NCBI RefSeq assembly: GCF_018622995.1
Contig: NZ_CP076022.1
Location: 3,224,001 to 3,288,000 of the forward strand
Length of the DNA stretch: 64,000 bases
From: Arthrobacter jiangjiafuii
Lineage (GTDB): Bacteria; Actinomycetota; Actinomycetes; Actinomycetales; Micrococcaceae
Direction: 5' to 3'
Below the pieces are notes generated by a model. The model worked only from the letters and a program-made list of their open reading frames with translations. It was not told the DNA's origin and ran no database searches. A program made the translations under genes and the position numbers. Every line of letters begins with the position of its first letter. Position 1 is the stretch's first letter. Shown one piece after another: positions 33,745-42,698 of the stretch.

Positions 33745-34826
33745 AGCTGGGCCTGCTTCCGGCGCCGGACCAGCCAGATGAAGACCGGGGCACCGATCAC
33801 AGCGGTCATGACCCCTACCGGGATTTCGCCCGGAGGCAGGGCCAGGCGGCCGGCGATGTCGGCGAGCAGCAGCAGGACCGGTGCCAGGACCAGCGAGAAC
33901 GGCAGGATCCAGCGGTAGTCCGGCCCGGTGAAGGAGCGCACCATATGCGGAATCACCAGCCCGACAAACGCAATGGGTCCGACTGCGGCGGTGGCTGCAC
34001 CGCACAGAAGAACCACGCCGAGCGCGGTGATGCCGCGGCTCAGAGCCACCCGCTGGCCCAGCCCCCGGGCCAGGTCATCGCCCAGGGAAAGACCGTTCAG
34101 GGCGCGGCCCGCCCCGAGGGTGATGGCGGCGCCGACAGCCAGGAACGGAAGGACGGCGGTGATCACGTCCCAGCCGCTGCCGGCGAGAGAGCCCATCTGC
34201 CAGAACCGGAAGATGTCCAGCGTCTGCTGGCTGGAGACCAGCACGGCGTTCATCAGGGAGCTCAGTCCTGCGGAGAGGGCGGCTCCGGCCAGGGCCAGCT
34301 TGAGAGGCGTCGCCCCTTCACGGCCCAGGCTGGCCACGGTGTACACCAGCACTGCGGCCACCGCGGCGCCGGCCAGGGCAAACCAGACGTAGCCGCTAAA
34401 GGCCGAGATGCCGAACAGGTAAATGCCGATCACCACGAAGAATGCAGCGCCGGCGTTTACGCCCAGGATTCCCGGATCGGCCAGCGGATTGCGGGCCACC
34501 CCCTGCATCGCGGCTCCGGCCAGGCCCAGCGCACCGCCGGCCAACAGGCCCAGGACGGTGCGTGGCACCCGGGACAGGACCACCGCGTGGTCGCCGTTCT
34601 CAGGGTCGAAGGCGGTCAGTGCCTGCACCAGCGTTTCAAAGGACACGGCCCGCGCGCCGAAGGCCACTGAGGCCAGGCAGGATACCGCGAGCAGCACGAC
34701 GGCGGCGGCCAGCAGGGCGGCCTTTCGGGCGGGCTGCGCGGGCCTGGCCGGTGCCAGGGCCGCTGGACCCTGCTCCTGCTCGATGTCCTGAGATGCCTGC
34801 GCGGGGTGGCGAAAGTTCACGCCCAC
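33741..34826 (-). CDS. Ferric siderophore ABC permease (FecC/FepD-like)
   Basis: 361 residues from a GTG preceded by AAGGAGG seven bases away. FecCD-type helices with GGALGLAGAAMQGVARNPLADPGILGVN, GLSLGDDLARGLGQRV and GPIAFVGLVIPHMVRSFTG. The N-terminal 35 residues are hydrophilic. First gene of a four-gene minus-strand operon (permease, permease, ATPase, reductase). An IdeR/DtxR-like box lies 29 bp upstream of the start, so expression is expected only under iron limitation. No binding protein is in the operon; the likely one is at 41075-42121. Confidence 0.94.
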   Translation of the reverse strand: MGVNFRHPAQASQDIEQEQGPAALAPARPAQPARKAALLAAAVVLLAVSCLASVAFGARAVSFETLVQALTAFDPENGDHAVVLSRVPRTVLGLLAGGALGLAGAAMQGVARNPLADPGILGVNAGAAFFVVIGIYLFGISAFSGYVWFALAGAAVAAVLVYTVASLGREGATPLKLALAGAALSAGLSSLMNAVLVSSQQTLDIFRFWQMGSLAGSGWDVITAVLPFLAVGAAITLGAGRALNGLSLGDDLARGLGQRVALSRGITALGVVLLCGAATAAVGPIAFVGLVIPHMVRSFTGPDYRWILPFSLVLAPVLLLLADIAGRLALPPGEIPVGVMTAVIGAPVFIWLVRRRKQAQL

Positions 34827-34854
34827 GGCGGCACCTCCTTAAGCTGGAATGATC

Positions 34855-34873
34855 TTAAGTAAGGCTAACCTAC
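34855..34873 (-). promoter_or_regulatory. IdeR/DtxR-type iron box of the siderophore importer operon
   Basis: The 19 bases TTAAGTAAGGCTAACCTAC match the consensus TTAGGTTAGGCTAACCTAA at 16 positions and lie just upstream of the first permease gene. Iron-loaded IdeR/DtxR would repress the operon. Confidence 0.88.
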
Positions 34874-34927
34874 GCCCGGGTCGCTTACGAAACATTTGTG
34901 TGCCCTTATTAGGCCCTGCGGCAGTCT

Positions 34928-35986
34928 TTAGCCTGCGCCGTGTCCCGGCTCCACTTCCTCGCCGGCACGGACCGGCCCTGGAGCGGTTCCGGTGCCGAAC
35001 GGCGTACCGCCGAGTTCCTCGCGGCCGTGCGCGGACAGCCAGCCGGAAACGTCCGGCCCCTTGGGGATGATTCCGGTGGGATTGATGTCCTCATGGACCA
35101 CGTAATAATGGGCCTTGATCTGCTCGAAATCGACGGTGTCGCCGAAGCCGGGCGTCTGGAACAGGTCCCGTGCGTAGCCCCAGAGGTTGGGCATTTCCGT
35201 GAGCTTGTTCCGGTTGCACTTGAAGTGGCCGTGGTAGACCGGGTCAAACCGCACCAGTGTGGTGAAGAGCCGCACGTCGGCCTCGGTGATCGTGTCTCCC
35301 ACCAGGTAGCGCTGGCGGGAAAGCCGGTCCTCCAGCCAGTCCATGGCGGTCCACAGCCGGTCATAGGCCGCGTCGTAGGCGTCCTGTGAGCCGGCGAACC
35401 CGCAGCGGTATACACCGTTGTTGACCTCGGTAAAGATCCGCTTGTTGACGGCGCGGAGCTCCTCCAGGTGCTCAGCGGGCAGCAGGTCCGGGGCGCCCTC
35501 ACGGTGGAACTGCGTCCACTCGGTGGAAAAGTCCTCGGTGATCTGCGGGAAGTTGTTGGTGACCACCGCGCCGCTGGGGATGTCAACGATTGCCGGCACG
35601 GTGATGCCGCGGCTGTAGCCGGGGTCCCGCCGGAAGAAGGCCTCCTGCAGCCGTTCGATGCCCAGGACCGGGTCCCTGCCGTCCGGATCCAGGTCGAAGG
35701 TCCAGGACCGGGAGTCATGGGTCGGCCCGGGAGTGCCCAGGGAGATGGCATCCTCGAGACCCAGCAGCCGCCGGACAATGATGGCGCGGTTGGCCCAGGG
35801 GCAGGCCCGGGCCGCGATCAGCCGGTACCTGCCGGGCTCTACCGGATAGCCGTCGCGGCCGTCACGGGTGATGCGCGTTTCAATGTAGTTGGTGTCCCGG
35901 GTGAATTCGGTCCCGCCGGTGACATACGCTCCGCGTGTGCTGAAGTCGGAGCCGGCTTCCTGACCTGTCATGGTGCGCTCAGTCAT
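34928..35986 (-). CDS. Glutathionyl-hydroquinone reductase-like protein (Xi-class GST fold)
   Basis: 352 residues. Thioredoxin-fold half with AARACPWANRAIIVRRLLGLE (catalytic Cys62), HDSRSWTFD and the thiol-binding SGAVVTNNFPQI; helical half with RLWTAMDWLEDRLS, YLVGDTITEADVRLFTTLVRFD and MPNLWGYARDLFQ. Xi-class enzymes (YqjG, PcpF) reduce glutathionyl-hydroquinones. Actinobacteria mostly lack glutathione, so mycothiol or another thiol may be the partner; that is inference. GGAG precedes the ATG by four bases. Divergent from the epimerase gene. The C-terminus is Gly/Pro-rich. Confidence 0.88.
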   Translation of the reverse strand: MTERTMTGQEAGSDFSTRGAYVTGGTEFTRDTNYIETRITRDGRDGYPVEPGRYRLIAARACPWANRAIIVRRLLGLEDAISLGTPGPTHDSRSWTFDLDPDGRDPVLGIERLQEAFFRRDPGYSRGITVPAIVDIPSGAVVTNNFPQITEDFSTEWTQFHREGAPDLLPAEHLEELRAVNKRIFTEVNNGVYRCGFAGSQDAYDAAYDRLWTAMDWLEDRLSRQRYLVGDTITEADVRLFTTLVRFDPVYHGHFKCNRNKLTEMPNLWGYARDLFQTPGFGDTVDFEQIKAHYYVVHEDINPTGIIPKGPDVSGWLSAHGREELGGTPFGTGTAPGPVRAGEEVEPGHGAG

Positions 35987-36184
35987 GGCGCTCCTATCCT
36001 CGTGCGATTGCCTGATGCTGCTTGCTGGGGAGTCGTTACAACCCTAACTGCTTGTTAACACCCTTCGCTGCCCTGCTGCGCTGCCCGCCCCGGCGGTAGA
36101 GTCTTACCCAACGTCCGCGATACCGCCCCACCAACGGCCCAAGGATTTCCGCTTCCGGATCCCATGCCAGGGAAGGACCAACCG

Positions 36185-37222
36185 ATGCGAGTAGCTGTAA
36201 TCGGAGCAACCGGAAATGTCGGCACCGCGCTGTTGCGCCGGCTTGACCGGGCCAGGACCGAGCGTCCGGACGGCCTGGAGATTGTGGGCATCGCCCGGCG
36301 GGTGCCCGAACCCGGCTCTCCGCCGTACGACGGCGTCCAATGGCACAGCATCGATATCACCACCGGTGATGGCCGGGAACGGCTGACGGAGGCACTTCAG
36401 GGGGCCGACGCCGTCGTGCACCTGGTGTGGGCGCTCCAACCCAACCGCGACGAAGCGCAGCTGCACCGCGTCAATGTGCACGGGACCGAAAACGCCCTCG
36501 CCGCAGCGGCTGCCGCCGGGGTCCGCCAGTTTGTCTGTGCCTCTTCGGTCGGTGCCTACAGCCCCGCCCCGAAAGACCGGCTCACTGATGAGTCCTGGCC
36601 GGCACGCGGCATTGCCAGCTCGCATTACAGCCGCCAAAAGGGCGAGCAGGAAGCGCTGCTGGACGGCTTTGAGCGCGAATATCCGGAGATTCCGGTGGCC
36701 AGGCTGCGGCAGGGGCTGTCGTTCTCCTCCGAGGTGGGCACCGAGATCGGCAACTACTTCCTGGGCCCGCTGGTGCCCAAGTTCATCCTGAACAAGCTGC
36801 GCCTGCCGCTGCTTCCGCTGCCGAAGGAATTCTCCTTCCAGGTTGTCCACGCCGATGACCTTGCCGATGCGTACTGGCGGGTGCTGGACCAGCGCGCCGA
36901 GGGGGCCTTCAACATTGCAGCCGATCCGGTGATCACTCCTGAGCTGCTGGGCGGAGTGCTGGGCGCCCGGCGCATCCTCAACATCCCGGTGAAGCTGGTG
37001 CGCGCCGTCGTCGGCCTGACCTGGGCAGCGCACCTGCAGCGGTCCGACCCCGGCTGGATCGACATGGCAGCGGGGTCGCCTCTGATGGACACCTCGCGGG
37101 CGCGGAACCTGCTGGGCTGGCAGCCCCGCTGGACCTCGGTCGAAGCGCTGCGCTACGTGCTGGACGGCATGGCCGGGGGCGACGGCGTTAAAGGGTCGCC
37201 GCTGCTGGCTCCCCGGCGCTGA
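36185..37222 (+). CDS. NAD-dependent epimerase/dehydratase family protein
   Basis: 345 residues from the ATG at 36185, which follows AAGGA by seven bases; a start seven codons earlier lacks a site. Extended SDR fold: VAVIGATGNVGTALLRRL (cofactor-binding GxxGxxG), HLVWALQP, VNVHGTENAL, CASSVGAYSP and the active-site YSRQK (YxxxK). C-terminal substrate domain with HADDLADAYWRVL and NLLGWQPRWT. The substrate is unknown. The last 35 bases overlap, tail to tail, the end of the flavoprotein gene on the other strand. Confidence 0.87.
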   Translation: MRVAVIGATGNVGTALLRRLDRARTERPDGLEIVGIARRVPEPGSPPYDGVQWHSIDITTGDGRERLTEALQGADAVVHLVWALQPNRDEAQLHRVNVHGTENALAAAAAAGVRQFVCASSVGAYSPAPKDRLTDESWPARGIASSHYSRQKGEQEALLDGFEREYPEIPVARLRQGLSFSSEVGTEIGNYFLGPLVPKFILNKLRLPLLPLPKEFSFQVVHADDLADAYWRVLDQRAEGAFNIAADPVITPELLGGVLGARRILNIPVKLVRAVVGLTWAAHLQRSDPGWIDMAAGSPLMDTSRARNLLGWQPRWTSVEALRYVLDGMAGGDGVKGSPLLAPRR

Positions 37223-38183
37223 CCGTGGGGGCTGAGCTGAGGGCTGCCGCGATGTCCTCCTCCAGCAGGGCAGCGTTCAGGGCGACGGCCAGGCGGTAGG
37301 CGTCACCGGCCGCCGCCACTACCTGGCTCGAGGGGTCGGTGACGTTACCGACCGCCCAGACGCGGTCTGCTCCGGTGCGGCCCTCGGCGTCGGTTTCGAT
37401 GCAGCCGTCCGCGGTCAGGCGGCATCCCGGGGTGCCTGCCAGTGCCGGGTCCACGGTGGCTTCGGGCTCGCAGAACACCGCCCGGCACGGCACGCTGCGG
37501 CCGTCGGACAGCACCACTGCGGACAATTCCCCGTCGGTGACCCGAAGTTCCGCTGCCGTGCCGGGCACCACTGTCACACCCATGGCCGCCAGGGAGCGGG
37601 CATCCTCGGCCGGCAGCTCCACCTTGTCATCCAGGATCAGCGTGACGTCCGGGGAAAACGTGCTCACCAGGAGTGCATGGTGCGCTGAGCTCTCCGCCGT
37701 GCCCAGGACAGCAAGCGGCTGACCCGCAATCTCCCAGCCGTGGCAGTAAGGGCACTGCAGCAGGCTCTTGCCCCAGCACTCAGCGGCACCGGCGACGTCG
37801 GGCAGCACGTCCCGAAGGCCGGCGGCGATCACCACCTGCCGTCCCTGCAGCACCCGGCCGTCGGCCAGGACCACGCTCCGGCCGCCGTCTCCGCTTTCCG
37901 GGCCGCCCTCACCCACGTGCGTGGCCTGCCCGCTGAGCAGGTCGACGTCGTATTGCTCAAGGTCCTGCCGGCACAGCCGCAGCAGTTCAGCGGGCGTAAC
38001 GCCGTCGCGGGAGGGAAATCCGTGGACATGGCCGGCGGGGGCGTTGCGCGGGTGGCCCGCGTCGATGACAGCCACCCGGCGCCGGGCCCGTCCGAGCACG
38101 GTTGCGGCCGTGAGCCCGGCTATTCCACCGCCGATAATAACGGCGTCATAGCAGGTGGAATCGGCGTCAGAAGCAGAAGTCAT
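37188..38183 (-). CDS. Thioredoxin reductase-like FAD/NAD(P) oxidoreductase
   Basis: 331 residues. FAD motif VIIGGGIAGLTAATVLGRA, redox pair Cys144/Cys147 in LLQCPYCHGWE, NAD(P) region PLAVLGTAESS and second FAD motif VWAVGNVTDPSSQV. The family resembles thioredoxin reductase but the Arg pair and GxGxxA of NADPH-TrxR are not conserved, so the electron acceptor may not be thioredoxin; bacterial homologues often accompany dithiol-type natural product or redox genes. The 3' end overlaps the epimerase gene by 35 bases in convergent orientation. Confidence 0.85.
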   Translation of the reverse strand: MTSASDADSTCYDAVIIGGGIAGLTAATVLGRARRRVAVIDAGHPRNAPAGHVHGFPSRDGVTPAELLRLCRQDLEQYDVDLLSGQATHVGEGGPESGDGGRSVVLADGRVLQGRQVVIAAGLRDVLPDVAGAAECWGKSLLQCPYCHGWEIAGQPLAVLGTAESSAHHALLVSTFSPDVTLILDDKVELPAEDARSLAAMGVTVVPGTAAELRVTDGELSAVVLSDGRSVPCRAVFCEPEATVDPALAGTPGCRLTADGCIETDAEGRTGADRVWAVGNVTDPSSQVVAAAGDAYRLAVALNAALLEEDIAAALSSAPTVSAGEPAAATL

Positions 38184-38226
38184 GGATTATTTCTACCCGA
38201 TCTTCGCCAATCGTCAGCACACTTAC

Positions 38227-39300
38227 CTACTTGAGGTCGTCGTCGTAATCCTTGCCGGCGTGCTGCTGGCGCAGTTTCCGGCCCTCCTCAATGTCTTCTT
38301 CGAGCTGCTCCTGGCGTTTTTCCGTCTGGCGGGTATCGCGCGGAGGCAGCTGGACGCTTTCCTCGGCCTGGATTCCGGCCTGCAGCTCGCGCCCGCGTTC
38401 CACTTCGGCGTCGAACTCGGCACCGAACAGCAGCGACAGGTTGGCCAGCCACAGCCACAGCAGCAGCACGATCACGCCACCGATGGCGCCGTACGTGGCG
38501 TTGTAGTTGCCAAATCTGGACACGTAGAAACTGAAGCCCAGGGTGGCGATGGCGAGGATCACCAGGGCAATGAAGCCGCCCATGCTCATCCAGCGGAACT
38601 TGGGCTGCTTCACGTTGGGGGTGGTGTAGTAGAGGATCGCGATGACGAGCACGGCGAAGATCACCATCACCGGCCATTTGGCGATGTTCCAGATGATGAG
38701 GGCTTCGGGGCCGAGGCCGATGAAGTTACCCAGCGTCTCGGCGATGGGGCCGCTGACCACCAGCATGATGAGCAGCGCCGCCACGAGCAGGATCAGCACC
38801 AGGGTCACCAGCAGCTGGGCGGGCAGGAGCTTCCAGGCCGGACGGCCTTCCTCCACCTCGTAGATCCGGTTCATTGACCGGCCGAAGGCCTTCACGTAGC
38901 CCGACGCCGACCACAGGGCGCCGGCGATACCGATGATCAGCGCAAGTCCGGCGGCGCCGGAGGTGGTCAGCTGGGTGATCGGATCCTTGAGCACGTCGAC
39001 GGCGCTGGCCGGGGCGAACTCCTCAAGGAAATCCAGCATGGTGTTGGTGGTGCTTTCCGCCTGGCCGATCAGGCCGAGGATGGAGACCAAGGCCAGCAGT
39101 GCCGGGAACATTGCCAGCACGGTGTAATACGTCAGCGCCGCGGCCAGGTCGGTGCACTGGTCTTTGCCGAACTCCCGGAGGGTCTTGCGCAGGATGTACT
39201 TCCAGCTGGGCTTGGTCACCTGGGCCGGAGTGTCCGGCTTGCTCGCGTGCTCCGGGTCCGGAGCCGTCTGGGCCCGTCCCCCACTGTCCTGCTGCGCCAT
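38227..39300 (-). CDS. YihY/BrkB family membrane protein
   Basis: 357 residues from the ATG at 39300, preceded by AGGAGG five bases away; the frame continues upstream without a site. Six helices. Family patterns: LREFGKDQCTDLAAALTYYTVLAMFPALLAL, ALWSASGYVKAFGRSMNRIYEVEEGRPAWK, GAIGGVIVLLLWLWLANLSLLFGAEFDAEVERGR. Function is not established; older RNase BN and virulence labels for the family are doubtful. The tail is charged. Upstream of the flavoprotein gene on the same strand. Confidence 0.9.
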   Translation of the reverse strand: MAQQDSGGRAQTAPDPEHASKPDTPAQVTKPSWKYILRKTLREFGKDQCTDLAAALTYYTVLAMFPALLALVSILGLIGQAESTTNTMLDFLEEFAPASAVDVLKDPITQLTTSGAAGLALIIGIAGALWSASGYVKAFGRSMNRIYEVEEGRPAWKLLPAQLLVTLVLILLVAALLIMLVVSGPIAETLGNFIGLGPEALIIWNIAKWPVMVIFAVLVIAILYYTTPNVKQPKFRWMSMGGFIALVILAIATLGFSFYVSRFGNYNATYGAIGGVIVLLLWLWLANLSLLFGAEFDAEVERGRELQAGIQAEESVQLPPRDTRQTEKRQEQLEEDIEEGRKLRQQHAGKDYDDDLK

Positions 39301-39403
39301 GACGGCCTCCTGGGTGCGTGTGGATACTGCATTCATCCTATTGGTAAGGGGACTTACTACCAAAGGGATTAGGGGCTTCCCGGCACGCCGGACTGCGGGC
39401 GGG

Positions 39404-39715
39404 TCAGAACTGCCGGTAATAGTCTGTCAGCTGGACTTCCTCCTCGGCGGTAAGGGCGCCGTCGGGGTCCAGGTGCGGCGAGTCATCCACTGCCTGCCGG
39501 CTGTAGTTCACATAGATGTCGTCCTCGTCCCGCCGGGCCCCGGCCAGCGGGACAAAATGCTGCCGGGTCTCGAAGAGGCCCAGGGCTACGGTAATCCACT
39601 CCGGCTCCCCGGTGGCGCGGTCAAGATGCACCTCCCCGACCACACCCAGCCGCTCCCCGTCCTTCGCCCAGACGTTGGAGCCCTGAAGTTCATGAATCAC
39701 AAATTCATCCGCCAT
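39404..39715 (-). CDS. PRC-barrel domain protein
   Basis: 103 residues. LQGSNVWAKDGERLGVVGEVHLDRATGEPEWITVALGLFETRQHFVPLAGA is the PRC-barrel beta fold known from the photosynthetic reaction centre H subunit and RimM. Stand-alone actinobacterial members occur with stress and envelope genes; their function is unknown. The C-terminal 30 residues include LTAEEEVQLTDYYR. Located 42 bp downstream of the gap with the MscS gene on the same strand. Confidence 0.85.
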   Translation of the reverse strand: MADEFVIHELQGSNVWAKDGERLGVVGEVHLDRATGEPEWITVALGLFETRQHFVPLAGARRDEDDIYVNYSRQAVDDSPHLDPDGALTAEEEVQLTDYYRQF

Positions 39716-39757
39716 AACCGCACTCCCGTCAGTACTGCCGAGTTGTTGCTGCCAAGG

Positions 39758-40972
39758 CTAGTCCTCGGGGGAGTTTTCCTCACGCTCTTCGTAGACCTCT
39801 TTACCCGGCCCGGCGAAGGAATGCCTGCGGTCCACGGCCTCGATGGAGCCGGTGAAGAACTGGGAGGTGCTGGTGTCCTGGGGGTCGCCGCCGGGGATCG
39901 ACCGCGGGCCGCTGTGGACCTTCGGCCCGTCCTCCTGGACCTGGGCCCAGCGCTGCCGGGGCAGGGCTCCGGGGTGCCATTCCTGCAGATAGGTCACCAT
40001 CGCCTCGCGGACCAGGCAGCGCAGGTCAAACAGTGCGCCGCTGTCCGCGGCACTGACGAGGATGCGCACGCGCACCAGGCTGTTGACGGCATCGGTGATC
40101 TGCAGGACGCCGGTGCGGCCGTCCCAGAGCTCGGTGCCGGCCAGGGTTTCCTTAAGGTGGGCGCGCAGGTCCCCGACCGGGGCGCCCCAGTCCAGGTCCA
40201 GTTCGACGGTGCCCAGGATGGCGGACTGCTTGCGGGTCCAGTTCTCGAACGGGGTGGTGGTGAAGTAGGTGGAGGGCAGGATCAGCCGCCGGTCATCCCA
40301 GAGGTGCACCACCACATACGTCATGGTGATTTCCTCGATGGTGCCCCACTGGGTTTCCACGACAACAACGTCGTCCACGCGGATGGCGTCGGTGAAGGCC
40401 AGCTGCATCCCGGCAAAAACATTGGTCAGGGTGCTCTGCACCGCCAGACCGGCGACGATGGAGATCAAACCGGCCGAGGCGAGGATACCAGCGCCGAGGG
40501 CCCGGACCTCCGGAATGGTGAGCAGCACGCAGGCCACGGCAATCGTGATGATGACGGCCACCCCGACCCGCCGGCCCAGCATCACCTGCGTCTTGAGCCG
40601 GCGCATCCGGCGGTTGTCCTTGGTGTCCGTCTTGTACTTGCTGAGCAGCATCACTTCGACGATGAGCAGGACGACGACGCCCAGCCAGCACAGCGAAGCG
40701 ATCAGGGCCAGGGTGAGGACGTAACTGACCGGTTTAAACCAGTCGAAGCCGGAAGCTGTGGCCCCCAGGGCAATCCGCACACCGATCAGGGACAGCACCA
40801 GCCGCAGGGGGTTCCGTCCCAGCGTGATCACCTCACGGATCCGCGGCACCCGCCGGAAGATCTTGGCTGTGCTTTCACGGACGGCCCGCGCCAGCAGCAG
40901 TGCCGCCGCCACGGCTAGAAGGACGGCGAACACGGGTTTCAGGCCTGAGGCCATGGCTAACAGATCTTCCAT
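39758..40972 (-). CDS. Mechanosensitive ion channel, MscS family
   Basis: 404 residues if started at the ATG at 40972; a GTG at 40993 and a TTG at 41011 are in frame and no start has a clear ribosome site. Four to five helices, the last being the pore helix region GAGILASAGLISIVAGLAVQSTLTNVFAGMQLAF, followed by the MscS beta domain (IRVDDVVVVETQWGTIEEITMTYVVV, RRLILPSTYF). These channels release solutes on osmotic downshock. The C-terminal tail of about 90 residues is hydrophilic. Confidence 0.9.
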   Translation of the reverse strand: MEDLLAMASGLKPVFAVLLAVAAALLLARAVRESTAKIFRRVPRIREVITLGRNPLRLVLSLIGVRIALGATASGFDWFKPVSYVLTLALIASLCWLGVVVLLIVEVMLLSKYKTDTKDNRRMRRLKTQVMLGRRVGVAVIITIAVACVLLTIPEVRALGAGILASAGLISIVAGLAVQSTLTNVFAGMQLAFTDAIRVDDVVVVETQWGTIEEITMTYVVVHLWDDRRLILPSTYFTTTPFENWTRKQSAILGTVELDLDWGAPVGDLRAHLKETLAGTELWDGRTGVLQITDAVNSLVRVRILVSAADSGALFDLRCLVREAMVTYLQEWHPGALPRQRWAQVQEDGPKVHSGPRSIPGGDPQDTSTSQFFTGSIEAVDRRHSFAGPGKEVYEEREENSPED

Positions 40973-41074
40973 ATGTCCGATCGTTTCAGCCACCCCGGGG
41001 GGCCTGTCCAATCGACAGCGGGGCTGGAGCCGGTGAGATCGGCTACAGCCCGGCTGTCGTGGAGACTATTTGTT

Positions 41075-42121
41075 CTACTTCGCTGAGTCGGAAGCCGCTG
41101 CTGCCTCGGCGATCATCGGTACAACGTTTTCCAGGGCGTAGGGCACGCTCAGGACGTTGATGCCGGAGACGGAGAAGACCCGTTCGGCGTTGGAATCGGC
41201 AACCAGGCCGCCGTTTTTGACGGCGGGGATCTGGCTCAGCAGCGGGTCGGAAGCGATCGAGGCGGCTGCTTCGTCGTCCGCCACCCAGGTCACGAACACA
41301 TCGGAGTCCAGCTGGTTGGCATCTTCATCGGCCCAGGGAATGTAGAAGGTGTCCTCGGGGGTGTTTTCATCCACGATCGGCGCCTGCACCATTCCCAGTT
41401 CGGTGAGGAACTTGGGGCGGTTGTCCAGGGCGGTGTAGACGGAGGAAGCACCCTTGGCCAGGTTGCCGTAGATGAAGGTCTTGCCCTCAAGCTCCGGGTG
41501 CTCGGCAGCGGCGTCCTTGATCGACTGTTCCGTGTCGGCGACCAGCTTGTCTGCCTCGCTGCTCATGCCCAGGGCCTTGCCGATCATCGTGGCGGTGTCC
41601 TGCCAGGAGGTGCCCCAGGGTGCGTCCGGGTAGGCGACAACGGGGGCAATCTTGGAGAGCTTGTCGTAGTCCTCCTGGGAGAGGCCGGAGTACGCGGCCA
41701 GGATGACGTCCGGGTTGGTGGCGGCAACGTCGTCGAACGCAATGCCGTCTGTCTCGGAGTACTGGGCCGGGGCGTTCTCGGATCCGATCGGGGCATCCAG
41801 CTCTTCCAGTGCCTCGTCGATCCAGGGGATGGTGCCCTGCTCATTGCCGCCGTAGCCGATGATCGGCATACCGACCGGCACCACGCCCAGGGCCAGGGCC
41901 GTTTCAGCGTTGGACCAGGCGATGGTTGCTACGCGCTCCGGGGCTGACTCGATAGTGGTTTCACCGTAGACGTGCTCGATGGTTACCGGGAAGGAGTCGC
42001 TGGCTTCAGAAGCGGAGCTGTTGCCGCCTTCCTCGCCGGTGGCCCCGGTCGAGCAGGCGGAAAGGGACAGAACGGCAGCGGCGGCAACGGCCGCAACGCG
42101 GCGCATCCGAGACAGGGCCAT
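41075..42121 (-). CDS. Iron-siderophore-binding lipoprotein (FepB/FhuD-like)
   Basis: 348 residues with a lipoprotein signal: RRVAAVAAAAVLSLSAC, lipid Cys at residue 23, then a Ser/Gly/Glu-rich spacer. TroA-type class III binding fold: VYGETTIESAPERVATIAWSNAETALALGVVPVG, DDVAATNPDVILAAYSGLSQEDYDKLSKIAPVVAYP, GTSWQDTATMIGKALG. An IdeR-like box lies 58 bp upstream of the start. It is the most likely partner of the permease-ATPase operon at 31734-34826, which lacks its own binding protein; shared iron boxes support this. Confidence 0.93.
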   Translation of the reverse strand: MALSRMRRVAAVAAAAVLSLSACSTGATGEEGGNSSASEASDSFPVTIEHVYGETTIESAPERVATIAWSNAETALALGVVPVGMPIIGYGGNEQGTIPWIDEALEELDAPIGSENAPAQYSETDGIAFDDVAATNPDVILAAYSGLSQEDYDKLSKIAPVVAYPDAPWGTSWQDTATMIGKALGMSSEADKLVADTEQSIKDAAAEHPELEGKTFIYGNLAKGASSVYTALDNRPKFLTELGMVQAPIVDENTPEDTFYIPWADEDANQLDSDVFVTWVADDEAAASIASDPLLSQIPAVKNGGLVADSNAERVFSVSGINVLSVPYALENVVPMIAEAAAASDSAK

Positions 42122-42178
42122 GTGGGGCTCCTAGGCAGAGGTAGGGATTACAGGTATTTGCGCCCGGATAATTCCGAA

Positions 42179-42197
42179 CGAAGTAAGGCTAACCTAT
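42179..42197 (-). promoter_or_regulatory. IdeR/DtxR-type iron box of the siderophore-binding lipoprotein
   Basis: CGAAGTAAGGCTAACCTAT shares the core AGTAAGGCTAACCTA with the box at 34855-34873 and matches 14 of 19 consensus positions. Same orientation and similar distance to its gene. Confidence 0.82.
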
Positions 42198-42207
42198 CCT
42201 CGGTGCA

Positions 42208-42233
42208 ATTACGCAACACGGATCTTGCGTAAT
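42208..42233. promoter_or_regulatory. 9-bp inverted repeat next to the iron box
   Basis: ATTACGCAA, eight-base spacer, TTGCGTAAT: a perfect palindrome 11 bp upstream of the iron box. No T-run follows, so it is more likely an operator or activator site than a terminator of the Rieske gene. Confidence 0.5.
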
Positions 42234-42270
42234 CACAAATCTGCAGCATGCAGGTATCAGCCGAAAGGCC

Positions 42271-42615
42271 TCAGGATGCTGCGGGCGCCTCGCCCGGATA
42301 CAGGTAAACGTCGCCGTCGCGGACCTCGACCCGGTGCGTTTTGGTTCCCACGATTGCCGGCAGGCACAGGGCCTCGCCGGTGCGCAGGCAGAAACGGGCG
42401 GAGTGGATGGGGCATTCCACCTCGTTGTCCTCGATCCACCCCTCTGCCAGGGACGCTTCCTCGTGGGTGCAGGTGTCATTCAGCGCATAGAAGCTGCCGT
42501 TGTCGCTATGGAACACCGCAATGTCATCGTCGGTACCCGCCACGTCGGCGTCTACTTTGAGGGCAGTGCCTTCATCGATGTCGTCCACAGCGGCAACCCG
42601 AATGCCTTCACTCAT
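42271..42615 (-). CDS. Rieske-type [2Fe-2S] ferredoxin
   Basis: 114 residues. Cluster ligands in CTHEEASL (Cys49, His51) and CPIHSARF (Cys68, His71), the two boxes of a soluble Rieske ferredoxin. Similar proteins pass electrons to ring-hydroxylating oxygenases or assist assembly with Suf/NirD-type partners. No oxygenase gene adjoins it here, so the electron acceptor is unknown. The nearest gene on the same strand upstream is MarR (83-bp gap). Confidence 0.92.
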   Translation of the reverse strand: MSEGIRVAAVDDIDEGTALKVDADVAGTDDDIAVFHSDNGSFYALNDTCTHEEASLAEGWIEDNEVECPIHSARFCLRTGEALCLPAIVGTKTHRVEVRDGDVYLYPGEAPAAS

Positions 42616-42698
42616 GTTTTCCCTCTTCCGGCCGGAGCCGTGATGTGCCTATTGGTTCCCTCATCACGTTACCCCGCGAAGAGCCGCCGGTTTCGCAG

